From the NCBI GenBank assembly GCA_947446925.1, contig CANFHU010000001.1:310001-374000 (forward strand): a DNA stretch of 64,000 nt, read 5' to 3'. The notes below the pieces were generated by a model. That model was not told the origin of the DNA and did no database searches. It saw nothing but the letters and a program-made list of their open reading frames with translations. The DNA is from Flavobacteriia bacterium (GTDB lineage Bacteria > Bacteroidota > Bacteroidia > Flavobacteriales_D > Crocinitomicaceae). The position numbers and the translations under genes were made by a program. How positions within the stretch are numbered: the stretch's first letter is position 1; the number at the start of each line of letters is the position of its first letter. Shown here piece after piece: positions 53,710-62,153 of this stretch.

Positions 53710-54675
53710 ATGAAAAACACCTGTATCGTCTTTTTTACCGCTTGTCTGCTTTTAGTAGGCTGTGTTCCAATGAAAAAATACAATGATGTAAAAGATAAAG
53801 CACGTTTGTGTGAAGAAGAATTGAATGCCTTGAAAGATAAAGCCATCAATTTTGAAACAAAATCGAACGAGTTAGACGCTACTTTATCTGTTTTACAGAA
53901 AGAAGCAACACAATTGAAGTTAGACACTACCAATTTAGGGGATTTATTACGTGATCTTCGAACAAAATACGGAAAACTAGAAGAGCAAAATAATGCGTAC
54001 GAAAAACGTATGGAACAAGATCGTGCTACGATTTCGAAAAGCGCTGGAAGCATGCAAGCCGAAATGGATGCAAAAAGTATCGAATTGCATCGTAAACAAG
54101 ATGTGCTTAAAGAATTAGAAGAGGAATTGAAAGAAAAACAACGTTTATTAGCAGACCGGGAGAAACGCGTGAATGAGTTGGAAGAAATGATGCAACGTAA
54201 AGATGATGCTATTAAAATGCTGCAAAAAAAGGTTGCTGATGCATTATTAGCGTATAAAAATCGCGGGTTAACAGTAGTTAATAAAAATGGTAAAATTTAT
54301 GTGAGTTTAGAGGCTAAATTGTTGTTTAAAACAGGAAGTACAGAGGTGGAGCCAGAAGGTAAAACTGCCTTAATTGATTTAGCGAAAGTTTTAGAAAAAG
54401 AGAAAGAACTAGAGATTATCGTGGAAGGGCATACAGATACGGATAAAATGACACGTGCTGGTCATCCAAAAAACAATTGGGAATTATCTGTTTTACGTGC
54501 GACTTCGGTAGTTGAAATCATGACGGGAAATACTGCTATTAGTCCAACCATTTTAATGGCTGCAGGTCGTGGTGAATTTCATCCAGTAGACGAGTTGGAT
54601 AAAGCAAAAAATCGCCGAATTGATATAATCATTTCGCCGAATTTGAATCCACTTTATGAGTTGATTAGTAAGTAG
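53710..54675 (+). CDS. OmpA family peptidoglycan-binding lipoprotein
   Basis: The 321-residue protein has a lipobox (LLLVGC, Cys18), a long coiled coil (about 25-190) and a C-terminal OmpA domain. The OmpA domain shows LFKTGSTEVEPEGK, VEGHTDTDKM and AKNRRIDIII, with the peptidoglycan-binding D and R. It likely tethers the outer membrane to the wall. The long coiled coil is unlike Pal and resembles Bacteroidetes OmpA-like spacers. Confidence 0.9.
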   Translation: MKNTCIVFFTACLLLVGCVPMKKYNDVKDKARLCEEELNALKDKAINFETKSNELDATLSVLQKEATQLKLDTTNLGDLLRDLRTKYGKLEEQNNAYEKRMEQDRATISKSAGSMQAEMDAKSIELHRKQDVLKELEEELKEKQRLLADREKRVNELEEMMQRKDDAIKMLQKKVADALLAYKNRGLTVVNKNGKIYVSLEAKLLFKTGSTEVEPEGKTALIDLAKVLEKEKELEIIVEGHTDTDKMTRAGHPKNNWELSVLRATSVVEIMTGNTAISPTILMAAGRGEFHPVDELDKAKNRRIDIIISPNLNPLYELISK

Positions 54676-54727
54676 TCTTCGACTTCGCTCAGACTGACTT
54701 CGCACATTCCTATTTAAATATTTTCCA

Positions 54728-55117
54728 ATGAAAGACATATTCGATAAATTTCAGATAACAGAGGTTATTCATTCGTATACCATTCACTTAGATATTGAGC
54801 GCATTGATGTATGTCGTGATTTGTTTATCGAAGATGGAAAGTTAGAATTGCGTATTGGAAAAGCAAAAGGAAAAGAAGAAATTGAGGTGTTATTAGCCAA
54901 AATACTTGAGTTTACTCGCGGAAAACGCCATTTCATAACGAACACTTTAGTTGACTTACACGATGGAGGTGCATATGCGCAAAGTTATTTATTGGTAGTA
55001 GATGCTATTGAATCAACCAAAACAATTATGACAGGTGTTTATCATGATACCTTTGTGAAAGACAATGATGTTTGGAAGATACACACCCGTAAGTTAGTAG
55101 TTGACTTAAGTTTTTAG
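54728..55117 (+). CDS. NTF2-like (SnoaL-fold) protein
   Basis: The 129-residue protein is a typical small NTF2-like domain: helices and a curved sheet, with IERIDVCRDLFIEDGKLEL and GVYHDTFVKDNDVWKIHTRKLVVD. Such proteins are enzymes or binders of small hydrophobic molecules; the role here cannot be told. It follows the OmpA gene by 52 bases and converges with the DUF5686 gene. Confidence 0.82.
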   Translation: MKDIFDKFQITEVIHSYTIHLDIERIDVCRDLFIEDGKLELRIGKAKGKEEIEVLLAKILEFTRGKRHFITNTLVDLHDGGAYAQSYLLVVDAIESTKTIMTGVYHDTFVKDNDVWKIHTRKLVVDLSF

Positions 55118-55136
55118 TTTGTACTAATCTAGAATA

Positions 55137-57425
55137 TCAATACAGCCATTTTGAACGGAAGGTGTCGTATCCATTGATACCTATTTTGAATCGAAACGAA
55201 TGTGGTGCATGGGTGGAAGTAGCACTGATTAGGTAGATTCCAAATTTCATTAAGTCCCTACGTATTCTGAATTTTCGCTCTATACCAACATACATCTCTG
55301 TTTGTAAAAATTGCGTGTTTGGAATTGTCAGTATTCCCCCGCCAACAGATTCTTCTAATTTTAATTTATTAATCCCCCAAATTTTATTTAAAAAGAACCC
55401 ATTGAAATGGTGTATCGCGTTGCATTGCAAGTAACCTGCAGAAGTATTCATATTGGTGTCTAGCGATTGCATGGAGTTGGTAGGATTTGAAAAGAAGAAA
55501 TTATCCGATGTCCTAAAATATTTATGTTCGATTACACGTAAATCGTTTTTATAAAGGAATTGACCAAATGTAAGTTTGAAAAAGAAATCTCCAAAGGTTC
55601 TTAATTTTCGTTCATCCGTTACGCGAAATTCTAAAAATCCAAAATTGGATTGACCTCCAAAAAGGGAAGGTATACCCACATTAAATTTTGCTGCTACGGT
55701 TGGCCATTTGGATCCTAATACCACTTTTCGTTTGTTTTTGATGAGGTATTTTTGGTGGTGGTGGTATTCAAATTCAGTCGTCAGCAAACTGATTTTATAT
55801 CCTTCAAATGTGTTAGGTTTTGCGAATGTTCCAAATCCATCCACCCAAGCAGGATATTTGATACCTTCGATAGAACTTCTATTAGAATATAAAAAGGAAT
55901 TTTCTAGGTACAGTCCATTTAAAATTTCCATTCGATGTGTGAGTTCTAATTTTTGATTGCGTACGCGATTTCCTGGTCCCCAAGTTCCAACAATACTTTG
56001 GTAGCTATTTATGAAATCATACATATCTCCTCCTTTTATTTGCATACGGGATGCTCGATTTGGATTATAGAGATAGGCTAGTGTTAGTTCCCCTTTTACA
56101 TCCTGATTCGAAAAACCATAGTCCATCAGTGGTTCAATGCTTATGCCCTTACCATTTTTGAATTTTTTGTTGTATTTGACATACAAACGATGTCTATATC
56201 CACCAACTCCTAATGGAACTATTTGTGCTGCGAGGGAACTGATCCAAAGACTATTTCCTTTATACGTATTTTTAAATCCTACTCCATACCAAAGGATATC
56301 CATAAAGGATACTGCATTATAAACACTGTCTTTGCGAAGTAAAAACGTATCCGAATGTTGTACTTGAAAAATACTATCTTGTTTAGCAAAAAACACACTA
56401 TCCCTAGTTGTAAGTTGTATTGGACGAATAGAGTCCCAATATGTTTTATTCTGTGTTAAAGCCTTCTCTTCATAGGTTACTGGTTCAACCCAAAATTTAG
56501 TAGGTTTTTCGTCCGTTTGTTTGTTGAAGTTGGAATAATTAACTCGCGAATTACCAAAAACAAGACTTTTCCCTTCATTTGTGACATAATTGAATTCTCG
56601 TTCTATTGGAAATAAAAACGAATCTTTTAGTTCGTATTTTCCTTTGATTTCCATGGATTTGAAGAAAGGTAAAGCACTACTATTAACGATTAAATCATAG
56701 GATTCTAATGTAAATGTGTTGTCGATAATCCATAATCGGCCTTGAAATAATGCTTCGTTATCAAAAATAGGGTCTATGCGAATTTCGTATACCGTCTGAT
56801 TCAACGTATTTACAGTGACATTTTCTAGGTAAAACGCGTAATATAGAAATGCGTTTGCATGTAATGGTGAAATGATTGGACGTTCACAGATACTAGGTGC
56901 ATGAATTAAGTTAGAGTAAAGATTAATATCCGATTCTTTATATCCTTTAATAAATACAAATGGATTAGCACTTATGGAGAAATTTGGCATAATGGATTCA
57001 TCCCCCATCATGTTAGGTCTCGATTTTCCACCATCTGATCCCATGACAAAAAGAATGTCTTCGGCATAATTCAAATAGCCATGGAATACATCTTTATAAT
57101 TACCATTCGTTTTGTAATAACTCGTAGCATTCCATTCTAATTGGTCAATGCGTTTCGTTTCTTTTATATCTTTCTGAATGCTGTCTTCTATTTCTTTATC
57201 CAAGGTAGTAAAACAGTAGGTTTCGACCGAATAATTTTTTAGTTGATCTTCATAAAATTCCCGTTGTGCAATTACCTTTTTCATGACCTCTTTCCCACGT
57301 TGTTTTTTTGTTTTGGGTAGGATGTGTACCTCTTCCATTTCTTTTTCACGCTCGGGCGTAGTTACTTGAGCTTGGGTGAAAGCAGCATGAATGAGCAACA
57401 AAATAAGTAGAGAAAGGAATTTCAA
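55137..57425 (-). CDS. DUF5686 family outer-membrane protein
   Basis: The 762-residue protein has a signal peptide (MKFLSLLILLLIHAAFTQAQ), a middle domain with DUF5686 features (SYYKTNGNYKDVFHGYL, PIEREFNYVTNEGK) and a C-terminal barrel ending RFKIGINGYDTFRSKWLY. The N-terminal CarboxypepD_reg-like domain of many homologues is missing or short. The start is a TTG at 57425; no ATG fits the signal peptide. The start codon abuts the frame of the divergent murF-alr gene. Function unknown. Confidence 0.87.
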   Translation of the reverse strand: MKFLSLLILLLIHAAFTQAQVTTPEREKEMEEVHILPKTKKQRGKEVMKKVIAQREFYEDQLKNYSVETYCFTTLDKEIEDSIQKDIKETKRIDQLEWNATSYYKTNGNYKDVFHGYLNYAEDILFVMGSDGGKSRPNMMGDESIMPNFSISANPFVFIKGYKESDINLYSNLIHAPSICERPIISPLHANAFLYYAFYLENVTVNTLNQTVYEIRIDPIFDNEALFQGRLWIIDNTFTLESYDLIVNSSALPFFKSMEIKGKYELKDSFLFPIEREFNYVTNEGKSLVFGNSRVNYSNFNKQTDEKPTKFWVEPVTYEEKALTQNKTYWDSIRPIQLTTRDSVFFAKQDSIFQVQHSDTFLLRKDSVYNAVSFMDILWYGVGFKNTYKGNSLWISSLAAQIVPLGVGGYRHRLYVKYNKKFKNGKGISIEPLMDYGFSNQDVKGELTLAYLYNPNRASRMQIKGGDMYDFINSYQSIVGTWGPGNRVRNQKLELTHRMEILNGLYLENSFLYSNRSSIEGIKYPAWVDGFGTFAKPNTFEGYKISLLTTEFEYHHHQKYLIKNKRKVVLGSKWPTVAAKFNVGIPSLFGGQSNFGFLEFRVTDERKLRTFGDFFFKLTFGQFLYKNDLRVIEHKYFRTSDNFFFSNPTNSMQSLDTNMNTSAGYLQCNAIHHFNGFFLNKIWGINKLKLEESVGGGILTIPNTQFLQTEMYVGIERKFRIRRDLMKFGIYLISATSTHAPHSFRFKIGINGYDTFRSKWLY

Positions 57426-57547
57426 TGCGTGTATTTTTTAACGAAAATATACTTTTTCATTTAGTTTTTAAGGTGAATAAGAATATTAAACGTATAAATA
57501 GGATATTTTCTTACATTTATGGGGACTTTTATCTTTTCCTTTTATCA

Positions 57548-59857
57548 TTGAAATTAAATTTATCCATAGCGCAATTTTCATCTGCCATTCAGGCTAAAGA
57601 GGTCTTTGGAAATTATGATGGAATCATTCAACGTGTTGGGTATGATACTCGGAAAATATCTGTTATTGATCAGACTGTATTTTTTGCTTTAGTTGGTAAA
57701 TTCCGTGATGGACAAGCATATATTTCAGAAGCATATGCTAAAGGAATTCGTGTATTTGTGGTTTCATCCTTGATGGATGTAGAGAAATATCCAGATGCTT
57801 GTTTTTTGTTAGTTGATTCACCGCTAGAAGCGATTCAAAAGTTAGCAACTTTTCATCGGAATCAATTCTTACTTCCTGTTTTTATTATCACTGGAAGTGT
57901 AGGAAAAACAATGGTTAAGGAGTGGTTGTATCATCTGCTTTCAACTACTAAAAAAATCGTTAGAAGTCCTAAAAGTTATAATTCTCAATTAGGTGTTGCT
58001 TTATCTTTGTTGGAAATTAATGCAACTCATGAATTAGCATTGATTGAAGCTGGTATTTCAGAACCATATGAAATGCAAGTTTTAGTGGAAATGATTAACC
58101 CTACTTATGGTATTTTCACTGCTTTTGGTAGGGCACACGCACAAAATTTTGAATCAAAAGATATACATCTTTCAGAAAAATTAAATGCTTTTACACGTTG
58201 TAAAATAACTTGGATATCTAACGATATTATTTTGAATGCAAGTCAATTGAGTTGTATTCATGGTGAAATTGTTCGTCCTAATTCAACGAAAGAATTAGTA
58301 GGTTTAATTCCATTTTCGGATACTGTAAGTAAACAAAATTTAGAATTGGTTGTTTCAGTTGCAACCTATTTTCAAAAAAATAATGAATTACTGAAGGATC
58401 GTATTAAATCATTACCTCGTTTGGCGTTAAGGATGGAAACATTTGAGGGGATAAATCAGACGACCATAATTAATGATTCTTATAATTTAGATGTAGACGC
58501 ATTGGTTCAGTCCTTGGAATATCAACTAAGTATTTCGTCCGATAAAAAACGCATTGCAATCATCGCTACTACTGGTTTTTCGGAGGAGCAAATTGTAGAA
58601 ATTAAATCTATTATTGCATCATTTAACTTGGATGCTGTTTATTATATTGATGCATTATCCGAAGTTCAAGTAAATGAAATCTCAGATGCAACGGTATTGA
58701 TTAAAGGTACACGTTCTGCGCAACTTCAAAAGTTGGTTCGTTTGTTTCAATTAAAGAAACATAAAACAAGATTGGAAATAGATTTGTCGGCAGTCAAACA
58801 CAATGTGGACGTTTATAGGTCATTAATTCCAGCATCGTGCATGGTTCTAGCGATGGTGAAAGCTTCGTCTTATGGTTCTGGCGCTGTAAAAATAGCCCAA
58901 TATCTTCAAAAAATAGGTATTAATTATTTAGGTGTAGCCTATGCGGATGAAGGTGTAGAGTTACGTAAATATGGTATTACACTACCAATTTTGGTAATGA
59001 ATGCAGAAGAAGATGGTTTTGACGATATTATTTCATATCAATTAGAACCAGCAATCTATTCTTTTAAGATGTTAGATGATTTCATTAAGGTATTAATTCG
59101 AGAAGGTATCGAAAATTATCCGGTGCATTTAAAGTTTGATACAGGTATGCGTCGTTTAGGGTTTGAAGAAAGCGATTTAGATGAATTAACATCCATCTTA
59201 CACACCCAGCCTGAAATTAAGCTTCAAAGTGTTTATAGTCATTTAGCAGATGCTGATAATTCAGATGACGCAACATTTACCTTGTTGCAAATACAAAAGT
59301 TCAACAGTATTATTAGTTACATAGACAACGTGATTTCCTACCCTTATATCAAGCATTTAGCAAATTCTGAAGCCATAGGGACCTATCCTTCTGCCCATTT
59401 TGGTATGGTTCGTTTAGGCATAGGAATGTATGGGTATAGTTCGAATGATAAAACAAAAGCATTATTACAAGAAGCAGTTTCTTGGAAAAGTGTTGTTACA
59501 CAGGTGAAGGCTATTCAAATTGGAGAATCTGTAGGCTATGGATGTACTTTTGTTGCTCAAAAGCCAATGAAAATTGCCGTGATTCCTATCGGGTATGCCG
59601 ATGGTTTTAGAAGAATATTGAGTAATGGAGTAGGGGCTGTGGTAATTCAAGGTGAATTTTGTCCTGTGGTAGGCAATGTTTGTATGGATATGATAATGGT
59701 GGATGTAACTTCAATAGAGGTTAATGAAGGAGATGGGGTTGAAATCATCGGAGAACATCAAACTTTATCCGCTTTTGCTCAAAAAATGAATACGATACCG
59801 TATGAAGTACTAACCTCTGTTTCGTCACGCGTACATCGGGTGTACGTAGAATCTTGA
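57548..59857 (+). CDS. Bifunctional MurF / alanine racemase
   Basis: A fusion of the D-Ala-D-Ala-adding ligase MurF (about 1-410) and a PLP alanine racemase (about 415-769). The MurF part has ITGSVGKTMVKEWLY (Walker A) and INDSYNLDVDAL. The racemase part has LEIDLSAVKHN, the PLP Lys in MVKASSYGSGA, and the C-terminal GCTFVAQKPMKIAVIPIGYADGF block. The fusion is typical of Bacteroidetes. I set the start at TTG 57548, where MKLNLSIAQFSS aligns with the usual MurF N terminus. An ATG at 57425 would add 41 residues of poor quality. Confidence 0.93.
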   Translation: MKLNLSIAQFSSAIQAKEVFGNYDGIIQRVGYDTRKISVIDQTVFFALVGKFRDGQAYISEAYAKGIRVFVVSSLMDVEKYPDACFLLVDSPLEAIQKLATFHRNQFLLPVFIITGSVGKTMVKEWLYHLLSTTKKIVRSPKSYNSQLGVALSLLEINATHELALIEAGISEPYEMQVLVEMINPTYGIFTAFGRAHAQNFESKDIHLSEKLNAFTRCKITWISNDIILNASQLSCIHGEIVRPNSTKELVGLIPFSDTVSKQNLELVVSVATYFQKNNELLKDRIKSLPRLALRMETFEGINQTTIINDSYNLDVDALVQSLEYQLSISSDKKRIAIIATTGFSEEQIVEIKSIIASFNLDAVYYIDALSEVQVNEISDATVLIKGTRSAQLQKLVRLFQLKKHKTRLEIDLSAVKHNVDVYRSLIPASCMVLAMVKASSYGSGAVKIAQYLQKIGINYLGVAYADEGVELRKYGITLPILVMNAEEDGFDDIISYQLEPAIYSFKMLDDFIKVLIREGIENYPVHLKFDTGMRRLGFEESDLDELTSILHTQPEIKLQSVYSHLADADNSDDATFTLLQIQKFNSIISYIDNVISYPYIKHLANSEAIGTYPSAHFGMVRLGIGMYGYSSNDKTKALLQEAVSWKSVVTQVKAIQIGESVGYGCTFVAQKPMKIAVIPIGYADGFRRILSNGVGAVVIQGEFCPVVGNVCMDMIMVDVTSIEVNEGDGVEIIGEHQTLSAFAQKMNTIPYEVLTSVSSRVHRVYVES

Positions 59858-59893
59858 TTTTACGAGGATATTTATATTATACGTCGGGATATT

Positions 59894-60005
59894 TATTGTA
59901 GTTAGGGATATGTTTTTTATTGTAGTTAGGGATATGTTGGTATTATATTGGTATGGATATGTTTATATTATTGGTGGGGATAGGGCATGCCCTATCCCTA
60001 CCAAT
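59894..60005. repeat. Tandem 21-base repeat and GGGCATGCC palindrome, copy 2
   Basis: TATTGTAGTTAGGGATATGTT occurs twice (59894-59914, 59918-59938). It is followed by a near-perfect 15-bp hairpin, 59971-60005, with GGGCATGCCC in the centre. The arms read TTGGTGGGGATAGGG and CCCTATCCCTACCAA (one G-T pair). The wider right arm (ATACCAACATATG) matches the left arm's ATATGTTGGTATT if a short insert in the left arm is allowed. Same core as 17114-17166. Confidence 0.7.
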
Positions 60006-60045
60006 ACCAACATATGCGATGCATAATTAATAAAAAAACAAAAAA

Positions 60046-60540
60046 TTATTTATCCAATAATTCCAATCCTAAATGCGTTCCTTCCGTATGCAGAATATGT
60101 TCTGCTTGTTCGATTTCTTCTAAAGGTCCTTTTACAATTACTAGGAAACGTCCTTCTTTGATATGTTCTTCGTATTTCACAATACTGTCATTTTTAAAAC
60201 CAGCAGCAGTTAAAACACTAAAAATACCTGTTCCAACAACACCGATTTCTAATCCTGCTATTGCACCAACTAAAGCACCAGCTCCAAAAAGGAATCCTAA
60301 TCCTGGAATCGCGAAAACCCCAATACCTGAAAGTAATCCTAAGGTGGACGTAGCAACAACCCCAATTGCAGTTGTTTTGATACGCATATCTGTTACCGAT
60401 TTTACGTGTACATGATCGTCCACTATTTCTGCTTGACCAATTAAGGAAGTATGTTCCATGTTGAATCCCGCTTCTTTTAATTTTCCTAAAGCTTCTACCG
60501 CTTTTTCATGGTTATCGTATATTGCAACTTGAGATCTCAT
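60046..60540 (-). CDS. Stress-protein-like membrane protein with glycine-zipper helices
   Basis: The 164-residue protein begins MRSQVAIYDNHEKAVEALGK, an alpha-beta domain like the general stress protein 17M / DUF1269 N terminus. It then has two Gly-rich membrane segments (about 58-85 and 88-112, with GLLSGIGVF and GAGALVGAIAGL). The C-terminal half repeats the alpha-beta fold (EGRFLVIVKGPLEEIEQAE). Function unknown. It has a TACCTTTG -7 box on the minus strand at 60562-60569. Confidence 0.75.
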   Translation of the reverse strand: MRSQVAIYDNHEKAVEALGKLKEAGFNMEHTSLIGQAEIVDDHVHVKSVTDMRIKTTAIGVVATSTLGLLSGIGVFAIPGLGFLFGAGALVGAIAGLEIGVVGTGIFSVLTAAGFKNDSIVKYEEHIKEGRFLVIVKGPLEEIEQAEHILHTEGTHLGLELLDK

Positions 60541-60881
60541 CGTAGTATAATTTATATACTACAAAGGTAAGAAAGGATGGAAGAATAAAATGTGATGTAG
60601 GTCAGTTAAATTTGATTGTTATAAATAAAAAACCCTGTCCATTGCTGAACAGGGTCTGGTGCCAACTTTGAATTAAAAACACTGATACGTATCTGTACTT
60701 TATTTCAAATAACCTTAGCAGTATTTTTTGAGGGGATTTTAAATTACTTAAATCTAACATTTTCATAAATATAATAAATAAGTTATACCCCTAATAAGTT
60801 AAAATAAATTCAAAGTTTTTAGGGTTATACCCATATAAACTTTAAATAATTTGTATTTTTATATGCTTATAACCTTATAAA
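60541..60881. other. 340-bp gap with a lone minus-strand terminator and paired GTTATACCC boxes
   Basis: No ORF of note. 60562-60569 is the -7 box (minus strand TACCTTTG) for 60046-60540. 60630-60654 is a hairpin (CCCTGTCC...GAACAGGG) followed on the minus strand by a T run, with no minus-strand gene before it. Two GTTATACCC boxes (60782-60790 and 60824-60832), 42 bases apart, precede the ATPase gene and could be an operator. Confidence 0.4.
60628..60655 (-). terminator. Minus-strand terminator without an upstream gene
   Basis: On the minus strand ACCCTGTTCAGC...GACAGGGT forms a stem and is followed by TTTTTTA. The nearest upstream reading on that strand would have to start inside 60660-60881. 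It may end a small RNA, or be a leftover. Confidence 0.5.
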
Positions 60882-62099
60882 ATGCAAAAACGAGACCTCT
60901 ATTTACAGCGAATTATCCCTTTTATAGACAAACCATTTATTAAAGTGATAACTGGCCTTCGTCGTTCAGGTAAGTCAGCACTTTTAGAATTGATTAAAGA
61001 AGAGATACTTACAAAAGGAATAAACGAGAATAACATCATTTATCTCAACTTTGAAAGTTTATCTAACAATGCGTACACAGACGTACTTTCATTGTATAAT
61101 TATGTCAAAACACAGGTCGTAAATAAGGAGAAATATTATTTGTTTTTTGATGAAATTCAAGAAGTTAATGAATGGGAAAAAGCGGTGAATTCATTTCTAG
61201 TTGATTTTAATGTAGATATATACATTACAGGTTCAAATTCACATTTATTATCATCAGAATTAGCTACTTACATTACAGGAAGATATGTTGAATTTCAAAT
61301 TCAGACTTTGAATTTTAATGAGTACCTAGAATTTTCAGAAGTAATTTATAGTGAAAAGCATCCAAATTTAAAAGAGTCTTTTAATAGTTATCTTCGCTTA
61401 GGTGGTTTCCCAGTGATTCATACAGGAATCTACTCTGAGGAAAGTGCTTATAAAATTGTGTATGATATCTACTCTTCTGCTGTATTGAGAGATACTATCC
61501 AGCGCTTTCAAATTAGAAATGTGGAACTTTTGGAACGTGTTATTCTTTTCGTGTTCGATAATATTGGAAATAGTTTTTCTGCTAAAAACATTGCGGATTA
61601 TTTTAAAAGTCAATTACGTAAAGTAGATGTGAACACGGTATATAATTACCTCAATGCCTTAGAAAGTGCTTTTATTATTAATCGAGTTCAGCGTTACGAT
61701 ATCAAAGGAAAAGAAATTTTAAAGACTCAAGAAAAATACTTTTTAGGAGATGTTTCCTTGATGTACGCGATGATGGGATATCGCGATCGATACATAAGTG
61801 GAATTTTAGAAAACATTGTTTTATTAGATCTAAAAAGCAAAGGCTATAAGGTATTTGTGGGGAAATTTGGAACCAAAGAAATTGATTTTATTGCCGAAAA
61901 AGGAAATGCAAAACTTTATATTCAAGTTTGTTATTTATTGGCAGAACAATCAACCGTAGATAGGGAATTTGGTGTATTAAAAGAAATCCGTGATCAATAT
62001 CCAAAATATGTGGTTTCGATGGATCCAATTTGGCAAGACAATATAGATGGTGTCAAACATTATCATATTTCGGATTTTTTAAGGAAGTCTGAGTATTAA
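60882..62099 (+). CDS. AAA-type ATPase with DUF4143 C-terminal domain, second copy
   Basis: The 405-residue protein has Walker A GLRRSGKS (residues 25-32), Walker B YLFFDEIQE (about 87-95), ITGSNSHLL as sensor, an inserted GGFP motif near 175, a winged-helix-like middle, and a C-terminal DUF4143 domain (FVGKFGTKEIDFIAEKG). It is of the same broad type as 31836-32996 but quite different in sequence. Function unknown. It lies between a stress-protein gene and ygiQ. Confidence 0.85.
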   Translation: MQKRDLYLQRIIPFIDKPFIKVITGLRRSGKSALLELIKEEILTKGINENNIIYLNFESLSNNAYTDVLSLYNYVKTQVVNKEKYYLFFDEIQEVNEWEKAVNSFLVDFNVDIYITGSNSHLLSSELATYITGRYVEFQIQTLNFNEYLEFSEVIYSEKHPNLKESFNSYLRLGGFPVIHTGIYSEESAYKIVYDIYSSAVLRDTIQRFQIRNVELLERVILFVFDNIGNSFSAKNIADYFKSQLRKVDVNTVYNYLNALESAFIINRVQRYDIKGKEILKTQEKYFLGDVSLMYAMMGYRDRYISGILENIVLLDLKSKGYKVFVGKFGTKEIDFIAEKGNAKLYIQVCYLLAEQSTVDREFGVLKEIRDQYPKYVVSMDPIWQDNIDGVKHYHISDFLRKSEY

Positions 62100-62139
62100 T
62101 TTAATCGTACGTAAATTTTCCATTTCATTCTTTATCCCT

Positions 62140-62147
62140 TACCTTTG
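62140..62147 (+). promoter_or_regulatory. Putative -7 promoter box of the ygiQ-like gene
   Basis: TACCTTTG matches TAnnTTTG and ends 6 bases before the ATG at 62154, again predicting a leaderless or nearly leaderless transcript. Confidence 0.45.
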
Positions 62148-62153
62148 TAAGGT

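Noticed and set aside
60650-60665. GGTGCC-type sequence resembling an RNA 3' end (tmRNA or tRNA)
   Set aside because: No acceptor-stem partner or T arm could be traced.
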